Source: Chloracidobacterium sp.
Lineage (GTDB): Bacteria > Acidobacteriota > Blastocatellia > Pyrinomonadales > Pyrinomonadaceae
Length of the DNA: 64,000 nucleotides
Direction of reading: 5' to 3'
Assembly (NCBI GenBank): GCA_016715795.1
Contig: JADJXP010000001.1
Span: 868,001 to 932,000, forward strand
Positions 8,709-16,752 of this stretch are shown piece by piece (the stretch's first letter is position 1; each line of letters opens with the position of its first letter). The notes under the pieces were generated by a model, which was not told where the DNA came from, did not search any database, and saw only the letters and a list, made by a program, of their open reading frames with translations. A program made the translations under genes and the position numbers.

Positions 8709-9659
8709 ATGGGAAATCTCTACCCCGAGATCGAACCGTTTGACAGCGGAATGCTGCCGGTTTCGGACATTCATACTATTTATTACGAACGTATCGGCAA
8801 TCCTGAGGGCACTCCGGTAGTATTCCTGCACGGCGGGCCGGGTGGGGGGTTGATACCGTTGTATAGGCAGTTCTTTGACCCAGCGGTTTATCACGTCGTG
8901 TTGTTTGACCAGCGTGGCTCGGGCCAATCGACGCCGCACGCTGAGCTGAGCGAGAACACGACGTGGGACCTGATAAACGACATCGAGACGCTGCGTGAGA
9001 AATTTGGGATCGACAAATGGTATGTGTTTGGCGGTTCCTGGGGATCGACCCTGAGCCTCGCCTACGCGGTGAAACATCCTGATCGATGTCTCGGGCTTAT
9101 ACTTCGCGGCATTTTCCTTACGCGTAAGAAGGAGCTGCAGTGGTTCTATCAATACGGAGCATCCGAGATCTATCCAGACTTTTGGGAACGCTACCGTGAC
9201 GAAATCCCTGAGGACGAACGCGGCGATTTTATCACCGCGTATCATAAACGCCTGACCAGCGAGGACGAGGCGACACGGCTTGCGGCCGCACGTGCATGGA
9301 GCGTCTGGGAGGGCTCAACCTCAAAGCTCTACCCGAGCCAGGACCTGATGGAACATTGGGAAGGCGAGCACGAGGCGCTGAGTCTCGCCCGCATCGAGTG
9401 TCATTATTTTATGAACAACTCGTTCTTCCCGACCGAGAATTACCTGATCGAGAATGTCGACAAGATACGGCATCTGCCGACCGTGATCGTCCAGGGCCGC
9501 TACGACGTCGTCTGCCCGATCACGTCTGCATGGGACCTGCATCGTGCGTTCCCCGAGGCCGAGTTGATCGTCGTGCCGGATGCCGGGCATTCGGTGAGCG
9601 AGCCGGGCATCACGTCGGCGCTGGTCGAAGCGATGGAGCGGTTCAAGATCGCGGGTTGA
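8709..9659 (+). CDS. pip: Proline iminopeptidase, alpha/beta hydrolase S33
   Basis: 316 aa from the ATG at 8709; the longer frame from 8628 translates repeat D. It releases N-terminal proline from peptides. The family signature is complete: oxyanion 'HGGPGGG', 'FDQRGSGQSTPH', the nucleophile in 'GGSWGSTLSLAYA', the acid in 'QGRYDVVCPI', and the His in 'PDAGHSVSEPG'. No signal peptide is seen, so it is probably cytoplasmic. A TATCAT box 8 nt before the start may be its -10 element. Confidence 0.95.
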   Translation: MGNLYPEIEPFDSGMLPVSDIHTIYYERIGNPEGTPVVFLHGGPGGGLIPLYRQFFDPAVYHVVLFDQRGSGQSTPHAELSENTTWDLINDIETLREKFGIDKWYVFGGSWGSTLSLAYAVKHPDRCLGLILRGIFLTRKKELQWFYQYGASEIYPDFWERYRDEIPEDERGDFITAYHKRLTSEDEATRLAAARAWSVWEGSTSKLYPSQDLMEHWEGEHEALSLARIECHYFMNNSFFPTENYLIENVDKIRHLPTVIVQGRYDVVCPITSAWDLHRAFPEAELIVVPDAGHSVSEPGITSALVEAMERFKIAG

Positions 9660-9724
9660 GTTTTTACGTGAATCTTCGCCCTTATCGCTGTATGATAGGA
9701 ACGATCTAAAGAAGGACTTATCTT

Positions 9725-9982
9725 ATGCCGAATATTGGAACAACAGAGATCATCCTGATCGTCGCCATCCTTTTCCTGCTGTTTGGTGCAACGCGTCTGC
9801 CGCAGCTTGCGAAATCGCTCGGTCAATCGCGAAAGGCATTTAAGGAAGGGATGCGTGAGGCGGAGGAAGAGGAAAAGGCTGATACGCAGAAGCTCGCCGC
9901 CCCTGCGCCGCAGATCAGCGAGATGACTGATGAGGCCCTCGAGGCTGAGATGCGCAAGCGTGCAGAGGCCAAAGAGGCTTAA
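9725..9982 (+). CDS. tatA: Sec-independent (Tat) translocase subunit TatA
   Basis: 85 aa. A short periplasmic N-terminus is followed by one transmembrane helix ('TEIILIVAILFLLFG'), the hinge 'FGATRLPQLAKSLGQS', an amphipathic helix and an acidic tail, which is the TatA/TatE plan. TatA forms the variable-size pore that exports folded proteins. The start has a good Shine-Dalgarno (AAAGAAGGA) and a TATGAT-like -10 upstream, unlike several neighbours that look leaderless. No tatB or tatC lies here. Its TAA is shared on the opposite strand with the stop of the next gene (convergent 4-nt overlap). Confidence 0.93.
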   Translation: MPNIGTTEIILIVAILFLLFGATRLPQLAKSLGQSRKAFKEGMREAEEEEKADTQKLAAPAPQISEMTDEALEAEMRKRAEAKEA

Positions 9983-10827
9983 CCCTTTTCGCCGGTCAGC
10001 AAGGTAGCCTTAACGGAAAACCGGAACGACAGCGTTCCGTCCTCGTCATCTATCAATTGAGCGAGTCCGGCGGTGACTCGCTCTTTTTCATTTTCGTCGA
10101 GCGTAGAGAGCCACGTCGGCATCAGGAAATCGGCGATCAGCGGCGACGCGACAAACGCCGCACCATCGTCAAACTCGAATATCTCGTTTGCGATCTCTGT
10201 GCGGACATTGACCATTCCGCCACGCTCGGCAATTGATTCGAGCTCGGCAACGGTCGGTAGCTCAGTGATCATCGTCTCGGCCGCGTGGCCGTGCTCGCCA
10301 AGATCTTCGTTGTAAAGTACCTCCCAAAGCAGCGAGAATACCTCACCAAAACTGCCTGTGCCCGGCAGAAAAACCGCAACGTCGCCGCCCGTCCGCGCGA
10401 CGCGAACGGCGTCCTCGACCGCGGTTTCAATTTCGGACGGTCGTATGAAACTTGCATCCGAGATCACCACGTCAAAGGCATCGTCATCAAACCTGATCGT
10501 CGAAAGATCGACGTCTGAGCCGAGAGCAACGGCCTTGTCCTGCGCGATCGTGAGCATGTCGTAATCCTCGCACGCGGCGAAAATGTCGGTCTTTCCGCCC
10601 CATCTTTCTCCGAGCGAGATCGCATGTGTACCCGTCCCGGCGTTTAGATACAGCGCGTTTTCGGCGTCGCTGAGGTCAAGGTGTTTGTCCACGAGATCAG
10701 TGAACCGCCGGGTCCATTCCTCCTGAAGCAGCTCGCGCAAATACGCCAATTCTTTCTGCGTCTTGCCCATATGAGTATTAGACTGCATCGGCTTATCGCA
10801 AGCAATTTTGATCGGTCTGGTTGGCAT
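9979..10827 (-). CDS. Putative SAM-dependent methyltransferase
   Basis: 282 aa. Residues near 58-70 ('ALYLNAGTGTHAISLG') match motif I of a Rossmann methyltransferase, followed by 'FAACEDYDMLTIAQ' and 'FDVVISDASFIRPSE'. The C-terminal half is not a recognised substrate domain. It is acidic overall. An AAGAAT box sits 6 nt before the ATG and there is no clear Shine-Dalgarno. Internal ATGs at about 10785 and 10770 are alternatives. It is divergent from the SDR gene with 47 nt between starts and convergent with tatA. Confidence 0.75.
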   Translation of the reverse strand: MPTRPIKIACDKPMQSNTHMGKTQKELAYLRELLQEEWTRRFTDLVDKHLDLSDAENALYLNAGTGTHAISLGERWGGKTDIFAACEDYDMLTIAQDKAVALGSDVDLSTIRFDDDAFDVVISDASFIRPSEIETAVEDAVRVARTGGDVAVFLPGTGSFGEVFSLLWEVLYNEDLGEHGHAAETMITELPTVAELESIAERGGMVNVRTEIANEIFEFDDGAAFVASPLIADFLMPTWLSTLDENEKERVTAGLAQLIDDEDGTLSFRFSVKATLLTGEKG

Positions 10828-10874
10828 CGTGTTATTCTTACCGGACCAAGGTGAAAAAAAACCGCTAACAAAAT

Positions 10875-11648
10875 ATGAGTAAGAGCGTTGCGGAACTATT
10901 CGATCTCACGGGACGGACAGCAATTGTCACTGGCGGATCACGCGGGCTGGGTAAGGAGATCGCCGAAGGACTCGCTGAGGCCGGGGCGAAGCTCATGCTT
11001 TGCGCCAGACGGACGGAATGGCTGGAGGAGACAGTTGAGGAACTGGCGACACGCGGATTTGAAGTGGCAGGAGAGGTTTGTGACGTTTCAAAAATTGAAG
11101 AGGCTGATGGCTTGGTCATCGACACTGTCGAGCGGTTTGGCAGCGTAGACATTCTTGTCAACAACGCTGGCATCTCCTGGGGAGCGATGCCCGAGGAGAT
11201 GACACTCGATCAGTGGCAGAAGGTGATCGATATCAATCTAACCGGCTGCTTCCTTATGGCACAGGCCGTGGGGCGAAAGATGCTCGCTCAGGGACGCGGG
11301 TCAATAATCAACATCGCTTCGATCGCAGGATTGACATCTTCGGCGAACGGCCCGTTCTACGCGGGTTATGTGGCCAGCAAGGCCGGACTGATCGGCCTTA
11401 CTCGCGAACTTGCGGCTAGCTGGGGACGCCGGGGCGTTAGGGTAAACGCCGTGGCTCCGGGCTTCTTTCGTTCGCGTCTCGCCGGTGCGGTAATCGACAT
11501 CTACGAACGCTCGATTCAGGAGAATAATGTTATCCCGCGCATCGGTCACGAAGGCGAACTAAAGGGCGTAGCGGTCTTCCTTGCCTCGGAAGCATCAAGC
11601 TACATTACTGGCCAAACAATAGCAGTGGATGGTGGAATGACGGTCTGA
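10875..11648 (+). CDS. Short-chain dehydrogenase/reductase (SDR)
   Basis: 257 aa classical SDR. The NAD(P)-binding motif is 'VTGGSRGLGKEIAEG', then 'LVNNAGISWG', the catalytic Ser in 'NIASIAG', and Tyr/Lys in 'YAGYVASKAG'. The C-terminus 'ITGQTIAVDGGMTV' is typical of the FabG/gluconate 5-dehydrogenase branch. It oxidises or reduces a small alcohol or ketone; substrate unknown. An IS element begins about 11 nt after its stop, so any downstream operon partner may have been separated. Confidence 0.92.
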   Translation: MSKSVAELFDLTGRTAIVTGGSRGLGKEIAEGLAEAGAKLMLCARRTEWLEETVEELATRGFEVAGEVCDVSKIEEADGLVIDTVERFGSVDILVNNAGISWGAMPEEMTLDQWQKVIDINLTGCFLMAQAVGRKMLAQGRGSIINIASIAGLTSSANGPFYAGYVASKAGLIGLTRELAASWGRRGVRVNAVAPGFFRSRLAGAVIDIYERSIQENNVIPRIGHEGELKGVAVFLASEASSYITGQTIAVDGGMTV

Positions 11649-11850
11649 ATCACATCTCTAAAGACGGTGTTGTAGTCAAGGCGGAGCTTCGCTGTTCGGC
11701 GCGGGGGCCGGTGGTGAAGTGGGTAGTCGGTTGACGAAGAAGTTCTGATCTTCATTTATTTGTTCGTAGCTGTCCGAAGCGTGGCATCGGACTTGTCGAG
11801 TAAGAGCTGGTGGCTCACTCATTCATCTCTTCGGGTCTGCTTGTGTTAGC

Positions 11851-11873
11851 GAGGCAGTGTTTCTCACTGCCTC
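11851..11873 (-). ncRNA. Hairpin in the IS 3' region, candidate guide-RNA element
   Basis: GAGGCAGTG (11851-11859) and CACTGCCTC (11865-11873) form a perfect 9-bp stem with a 5-nt loop, starting 38 nt beyond the transposase stop. Established work on IS1111 elements places a structured recombination-guiding RNA in this position. The call as RNA is inference; a second weaker stem (TCCGA/TCGGA) lies near 11780. Confidence 0.4.
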
Positions 11874-11910
11874 AATACCCATGATGTTTCGTTTCGCACT
11901 TTGCCGGCGG

Positions 11911-13001
11911 TCAAGCAAGGCAAGGTTGGCTTGGCTCTATCAGGTCACGGTCATTTCGGACCATGCGATTCTTTCGAGCATTGCCAACTGTGCGTCCACG
12001 CAGGTCGAACTCTTCTGCCGTGATCGAGTCACGAAGCATTATCGAGAGTTTGACCAGAAGTTTGCGGGCAGTGGCCGTTTTGGCCACAGCCCTGGGTTTC
12101 CTCTTTGAGAGCCGTTTGTAGAATGCGTTCAGTCTCGCATCCGAGCGAACGGCTATCTGAGAGGCTTGGCCCAGATGAAAGCGAAGCAGTCTCGGCCCTG
12201 CCTTGCTGATCCGCCCGAAGCGTATCTTCTCGGCACTGGAACGTTCGACGGGATCGTAACCTGCAAAGCGTGTTACTGCTTTGGTTCCTTTGTCGAAGCG
12301 TGTGACATCGCCGACCGTGTGAACGAATATCAGGGCCGTGAGATATCCGACGCCCCTCTGGGTCATCAGCAGCTGTGCCTTGGTGTCTGCCGTTGCTTTC
12401 TGCTTTAGCCAAGACTCGACCTCGAGTATTCCGCTTTGAGGTGCTCAAGCGTAGAGAAAAGCTGGTCACGGCACAGTGCCGAAGCCTCGCACATATCCAC
12501 CTCCTTGATCACCTTCTGGGCGGCGACGGTTCTCATCAGCGACTTCGGCATTCCGATGTCCCGGGCAACGGCACTCAGACGGTTGTAGATCTGTGTCCGG
12601 CGCCCAACCAGGCTCGATCTCAGCTTGATCACGTCGAGTATCTCCGTGCTCTGTATTGGTCGCCGCCAGATCGCCGGAAACTCATTCCGCATCAGCGACC
12701 AAAGCATGTGCTCGGCGTCGATCCGGTCGTTCTTGTGCCGGGAAAGTGCGGTCTTCCTTATCGAAACCGGATTGCCGACGAGCGACGTATGACCGGCCTC
12801 GGCGACTATCCTCTCGAACCACCCGCATCGACTCGATGCCTCGATCCCGATCACGGCCTGTTTCCCAAGCGACGAGTAATACTCGCGTACCTTCTCAATG
12901 TCGTGAAACAGCTTTAAAGCCCCTGTCTCACCCGTCTCCTCATCACACCAACAAAGCGTTTGCTGGTATGGATGAAAGTCAACTCCAATGTAAAATGTCA
13001 T
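11911..13001 (-). pseudogene. IS110-family transposase, frameshifted
   Basis: The N-terminal DEDD (RuvC-like) half runs from the ATG at 13001 (Shine-Dalgarno AGGAG) to a premature stop at 12405. It shows Asp in 'YIGVDFH', Glu in 'VIGIEASS' and Asp in 'NDRIDAEHM'. The C-terminal Transposase_20 half continues in another frame to 11911 ('GVGYLTALIF', 'RFAGYDPVERSS', 'SKAGPRLLRFHLG'). The frames rejoin if one base is added back near 12425-12440, so a 1-nt deletion is the simplest lesion. IS110 members are not known to use programmed frameshifting, so it is likely inactive, unless the base is a sequencing error. Confidence 0.85.
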
Positions 13002-13003
13002 AG

Positions 13004-13071
13004 CGGTTTCTCCTGTCAAAGAGCAGATTTCTTCGTCAAAAAGATACTACTCCACCGACCAGGAGAAACCG
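13004..13071 (-). promoter_or_regulatory. Hairpin able to hide the transposase Shine-Dalgarno
   Basis: CGGTTTCTCCTG (13004-13015) and CAGGAGAAACCG (13060-13071) are exact 12-nt reverse complements. In a minus-strand transcript entering from upstream genes, the far arm would pair with the arm containing AGGAG, the ribosome site of the transposase start at 13001. A transcript starting between the arms would escape. Such protection from read-through is known for other IS families. Confidence 0.6.
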
Positions 13072-13131
13072 TCTTTATAACATCAGGTTGGGCGTTAGTC
13101 ACCACTAAGAAGACATCCTCAAAAGGCTGAA

Positions 13132-13752
13132 CTAATGTCCGGTTCCGGCCTGCTCTTCCTTGATCAATTTGGCGACCCAGTAAACGTAGTGAAAGCCTGA
13201 GAAAATGGCGAAGGCGGCGACGACCAGGTAAACCGTAGGCAGGAATGAACCGTTCCATTGCGGGTTGGCAGCGGCGAGCAGGATCAGTATTACAGCGCTC
13301 ACCTGGACGAATGTGCTAGCCTTGCCAAGCCACGACGGCTTAAAGCCGCGAAAGCCGGTCATCATATTGATCGCACCGGCAACGGCGACGATAGCGATAT
13401 CACGGCCGATGACACATGCCGTCACCCAGAAAGGCACCGGCAGATGACGGCCCGGGGATAACATTCCGGGAATCGTCAGCATCACGAATGCAGTCGTCAA
13501 CAGGAGTTTGTCAGCGATAGGATCGATGATAGTGCCGAGTTCGGATTCCTGCTTGAGGCGGCGGGCGAGAAAGCCATCAATGCCGTCAGAGACGCCCGCG
13601 ATCGTGAAAAAGAGCAGTGCCCAGCCTTCGCGGTGATAGACGAGCATGGTAGCGAATACCGGGATCATGCCCATTCGCAGAAACGTGAGTATGTTTGCGA
13701 CCGTCCAAACCCGATCGGTACGTGTCGTGAGGGGCTGCGTAGGCTCGCTCAT
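13132..13752 (-). CDS. pgsA: CDP-diacylglycerol-glycerol-3-phosphate 3-phosphatidyltransferase
   Basis: 206 aa integral membrane enzyme that makes phosphatidylglycerol phosphate. The CDP-alcohol phosphotransferase signature is complete across 'SDGIDGFLARRLKQ' and 'LGTIIDPIADKLL' (D-x2-DG-x2-AR-x8-G-x3-D-x3-D). About five hydrophobic helices are visible. It overlaps the upstream phosphoesterase stop by ATGA (13749-13752), giving the order tyrS, phosphoesterase, pgsA on one strand. An IS element lies just downstream. Confidence 0.93.
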   Translation of the reverse strand: MSEPTQPLTTRTDRVWTVANILTFLRMGMIPVFATMLVYHREGWALLFFTIAGVSDGIDGFLARRLKQESELGTIIDPIADKLLLTTAFVMLTIPGMLSPGRHLPVPFWVTACVIGRDIAIVAVAGAINMMTGFRGFKPSWLGKASTFVQVSAVILILLAAANPQWNGSFLPTVYLVVAAFAIFSGFHYVYWVAKLIKEEQAGTGH

Positions 13753-14612
13753 TCGGCAGTGCGGAGTTCCAGAAGGCTGATCTCAGGCGGGCATTGATAC
13801 CTCAACGGAACGACAACGGTACCGATGCCGCGAGTGATGTAGATCTGAGATGAATGGCGGCTGTGTAGGCCGGCTTTCAGACGGCGAGTGCGACGGACGC
13901 GGTTCTCATTGTTGCGGACCTTGATCTGTCCACCATGCGTGTGGCCCGAAAGCGTGAGGTCCACCCGAAGCCTTGAAGCCTCTCGAAAGATGATCGGATT
14001 ATGGGCAAGGAGCAACTTCATCTCGTCCGGAAATGAGCCTCTCAGCGCGGCCGGGAGATCAGTTTTGCCGACCATATAATCGTCAACGCCACAAAGCCAA
14101 AACGACGAGCCGCGAGCCTCGAAGCGTTGGCCCTGATTGATCAAAACGTTTATGTCTTCACCGCGAAAGAGGTCGGTTACGAGATTCGCGTCGGTCCAGT
14201 GGTCGTGATTGCCAAGGCACGCGTAGGTGCCGTAGCGTGACGTGAGTTTGCCGAGGACGGCGGCCACCGGGGCGATGTATTGCCGCTCGTGCGAGACGTA
14301 ATCTCCGGTGAGCACGACCAGATCGGGCCGGAGGCGGTTAGCGACGCGAACCGCCCGCTCAATATGCTTAATTTCGGTGAACGGACTGTGGTGCGTGTCA
14401 GAAAGGTGGAGAACGCGAAGTCCGTCCAGCTTTGAGGGCAGGCGCTTCAGAAAGATCTCGACGTGTTCGAGAGAGAGACTGTTTGCCTCATCGAGAGCCA
14501 GCCGAGCGCGTTTCGACCATGTGCCGGCCAGTGTTCTGATTGGGGCTTCGGACGTGACAAACGCATTGATACGTTCTGACAACTTCACGCGTTTTGTCGC
14601 TGTTCGTGCCAT
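13749..14612 (-). CDS. Metallophosphoesterase, YkuE/YaeI-like
   Basis: 287 aa from the ATG at 14612; an upstream TTG at 14657 is less likely. Calcineurin-like motifs are in order: 'HLSDTHHSPF', 'VLTGDYVS', 'CLGNHDHW', 'LLAHNPII', 'LSGHTHGGQIK'. Relatives in this subgroup act on nucleotides or lipid headgroups such as UDP-diacylglucosamine; coupling with pgsA makes a phospholipid or lipid-precursor substrate plausible. The N-terminal 60 residues are basic and lack a clear signal peptide. The stop overlaps the pgsA start. Confidence 0.87.
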   Translation of the reverse strand: MARTATKRVKLSERINAFVTSEAPIRTLAGTWSKRARLALDEANSLSLEHVEIFLKRLPSKLDGLRVLHLSDTHHSPFTEIKHIERAVRVANRLRPDLVVLTGDYVSHERQYIAPVAAVLGKLTSRYGTYACLGNHDHWTDANLVTDLFRGEDINVLINQGQRFEARGSSFWLCGVDDYMVGKTDLPAALRGSFPDEMKLLLAHNPIIFREASRLRVDLTLSGHTHGGQIKVRNNENRVRRTRRLKAGLHSRHSSQIYITRGIGTVVVPLRYQCPPEISLLELRTAE

Positions 14613-14663
14613 TCGAGAGGTTTGTGCAGTGTAGCGCGCTCGGGCGGCGCATAACAAATGATG

Positions 14664-15869
14664 CTACACACCCATGACGCGGAGAAACCTGCGCTTTCCG
14701 ACTTGGAGTAGGACGCCGTCAGTATCGACATGGATCGCTGCATTTGCGGCAGAGGCCTTTTCGCCATTCACGCGGACGCCTCCCTGCTCGATCAAACGGC
14801 GAGCTTCCCCCTTTGATGCCGCAAGCCCGGTGTCGGTTAGAAGCTGAGCGAGGTTGTGGCTGCCGGCAGGCAGATCATGTTTCTCTATCTCGTCAGGGAC
14901 CTCCTTCTGCACAAAGCGACGATTGAATTCGTCCTCGGCTGCACGAGCATCCGCCGCTGAATGAAAATCCGTGATCACGAGCTTTGCCAGATCAACCTTG
15001 AGATCACGAGGATTGCGACCATTCGAAACCTCAGATTTGAGATCCGCAATCTCTTGATATGAGCGGTCGGTGAGAAGTTCGTAGTACTTCCACATCATCT
15101 CGTCGGATATGGACATCACCTTGCCAAACATTTCGCCCGGCGGCTCTTCGATGCCGATGTAGTTGTTGAGCGATTTCGACATCTTCTGCACGCCATCAAG
15201 GCCCTCCAGCAGCGGCGTGGTCATAATAACCTGCGGTTCCTGTTGGAATTCGCGTTGCAGGTTACGGCCCATCAATAGATTAAATTTCTGGTCGGTTCCC
15301 CCGAGTTCGACGTCCGATTCGAGGGCAACCGAATCGTAGCCCTGCACGAGCGGATAGAGCAGCTCGTGGAGTGAAATGGGTTTCTCGTCCTTGATCCGTT
15401 TATCAAAATCGTCACGTTCGAGGATCTGCTTGACAGTAGTTTTTGCACAAAGGCGGACAAAATCGGCAGCACTAAACTTATCCATCCATTCGCCATTAAA
15501 ACGCAATTCTGTCTTTTCGGTGTCGAGCAGTTTCGACATTTGCTGACGATAGGTCTCTGCGTTTGCGCTTATCTCTTCGCGCGAGAGCGGTGGGCGCGTG
15601 ACATTCTTGCCGGAAGGGTCGCCGATCATGCCCGTAAAATCACCGATCAGGAAAATGACCGTGTGCCCCAGCTCCTGGAAGGCCCGCAATTTACGGATCA
15701 CAACCGTGTGGCCGATATGAATATCGGGCGCCGTCGGATCAAGGCCAAGCTTGACCCGTAGCGGTTTGCCGGTCTTCTGGCTGCGTTCGAGTTTGGTTCG
15801 CAGGTCATCCTCGCGGATCAGATCAACCGTCCCTTTTTTGAGGAATTCGAGCTGTTCGTCGGTGGTCAT
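14664..15869 (-). CDS. tyrS: Tyrosyl-tRNA synthetase
   Basis: 401 aa. The class I motif 'HIGH' is at residues 51-54 and 'KMSKS' follows 'GLDGVQ' in mid-protein. 'ELGGTDQKFNLL' is the tyrosine/ATP site. The C-terminal S4 RNA-binding domain is visible as 'LIEQGGVRVNGEK'. The lack of a Rossmann insertion and the length fit the TyrZ-like clade. It charges tRNA-Tyr in the cytoplasm. It is divergent from proC with 46 nt between start codons. A TAGAAT box lies 9 nt before the ATG and no Shine-Dalgarno is evident. Confidence 0.97.
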   Translation of the reverse strand: MTTDEQLEFLKKGTVDLIREDDLRTKLERSQKTGKPLRVKLGLDPTAPDIHIGHTVVIRKLRAFQELGHTVIFLIGDFTGMIGDPSGKNVTRPPLSREEISANAETYRQQMSKLLDTEKTELRFNGEWMDKFSAADFVRLCAKTTVKQILERDDFDKRIKDEKPISLHELLYPLVQGYDSVALESDVELGGTDQKFNLLMGRNLQREFQQEPQVIMTTPLLEGLDGVQKMSKSLNNYIGIEEPPGEMFGKVMSISDEMMWKYYELLTDRSYQEIADLKSEVSNGRNPRDLKVDLAKLVITDFHSAADARAAEDEFNRRFVQKEVPDEIEKHDLPAGSHNLAQLLTDTGLAASKGEARRLIEQGGVRVNGEKASAANAAIHVDTDGVLLQVGKRRFLRVMGV

Positions 15870-15902
15870 AAAAACTAGATTCTATGCGAAACGCTGATAC
15901 GC

Positions 15903-15908
15903 TACAAT
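15903..15908 (+). promoter_or_regulatory. -10 box of proC, 7 nt before the start codon
   Basis: TACAAT ends 7 nt before the ATG at 15916 and no Shine-Dalgarno is present. Initiation at the usual distance would place the first transcribed base at or next to the start codon, a leaderless mRNA. An alternative start at 15934 would leave a short leader. Confidence 0.55.
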
Positions 15909-15915
15909 CAACGAC

Positions 15916-16752
15916 ATGAGCGACTTGAGCAAGATGCACCTTAGTTTCATAGGCTGCGGCGTGATGGGCGAATCTATGATCGCCGGGCTGCTGAGAAAGG
16001 ATCTCGTCGATCCGAAGAATATCTCGGCAAGTCACCCGCGTGGTAACCGGCGTAAGGAAGTTGTTGAGAAGTACGGTATTTCGGGATTTGCCGATAATGC
16101 GGACGCAGCGAAGTTTGTTACCGATCAGGATAACTCGGCGATTGTGATCTGTGTAAAGCCGCAGCGGTTGGAGCGTGTCCTAAACGACTTGAAAGGCGGA
16201 CTGCATCCTGAGCAGCTTGTCATCTCGATCGTGGCCGGTGCAACGATCAATCATCTGGCCGAGGAACTTGGCACGGCCAAGGTGGTGCGAGCTATGCCCA
16301 ATACACCGTCGCAGATCGGTGCAGGGATAACAGCCTGGACATGCACCGTTGCGGTTGATGGTGCGGAGCGTCAGCACGTCCGGGAGCTGCTCTCAGCGTT
16401 AGGCACAGAGCTGTTTGTGGAGACCGAGAACATGATCGACATGGCGACGTCGCTCTCGGCGACGGGGCCGACATATATATTTATGGTCATGGAGGCCCTG
16501 ACCGACGCGGGCGTGCATCTGGGCTTTTCGCGCGACATGGCGAAGGAACTTGTGCAGGAGACGATGCTGGGCTCCGTGAAATTCGCAATGGAATCGCACA
16601 AGCATCCCGCCGAACTCCGCAACATGGTCACCTCACCCGGCGGCACTTCGGCCGAAGCCATCTATCAAATGGAAAAAGGAACGCTGCGGACCGTGCTCTC
16701 AAAAGCCGTATACGCAGCGTATAAGCGTGCGGTCGAGTTAGGTAAGAAATAA
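15916..16752 (+). CDS. proC: Pyrroline-5-carboxylate reductase
   Basis: 278 aa. It reduces pyrroline-5-carboxylate to proline with NAD(P)H, the last step of proline synthesis. The Rossmann start is 'LSFIGCGVMGESMIAGL', the substrate region 'VRAMPNTPSQIGAG' and the C-terminal signature 'LRNMVTSPGGTSAEAI'. Length matches the family. A second ATG at 15934 ('MHLSFIGCG') is also a credible start. Its stop directly abuts the stop of the S9 remnant on the other strand. Confidence 0.96.
   Translation: MSDLSKMHLSFIGCGVMGESMIAGLLRKDLVDPKNISASHPRGNRRKEVVEKYGISGFADNADAAKFVTDQDNSAIVICVKPQRLERVLNDLKGGLHPEQLVISIVAGATINHLAEELGTAKVVRAMPNTPSQIGAGITAWTCTVAVDGAERQHVRELLSALGTELFVETENMIDMATSLSATGPTYIFMVMEALTDAGVHLGFSRDMAKELVQETMLGSVKFAMESHKHPAELRNMVTSPGGTSAEAIYQMEKGTLRTVLSKAVYAAYKRAVELGKK

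Larger units (their letters stand above)
11659..13077 (-). mobile_element. IS110-family (IS1111-type) insertion sequence
   Basis: About 1.42 kb. The 10-bp TAAAGACGGT at 11659-11668 is the exact reverse complement of ACCGTCTTTA at 13068-13077; these fit the subterminal inverted repeats of the IS1111 group. Between them lies one transposase on the minus strand, broken by a frameshift. About 240 nt follow the transposase stop (11659-11910) with no gene; they contain a 9-bp hairpin (11851-11873) and a second stem near 11780. In IS1111 elements this 3' region encodes the guide (seek/bridge) RNA, so the same is inferred here. Exact ends and target cannot be fixed without an empty site. Confidence 0.8.

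Noticed and set aside
10253..10275. GGTAGCTCAG, resembling a tRNA D-arm
   Set aside because: No acceptor stem or T-arm (no GGTTCGAAT-type sequence) follows, and it lies within a coding frame.
12375..12917. Plus-strand frame (180 aa) across the IS element
   Set aside because: Antisense to the DEDD half of the transposase, which carries the catalytic residues.
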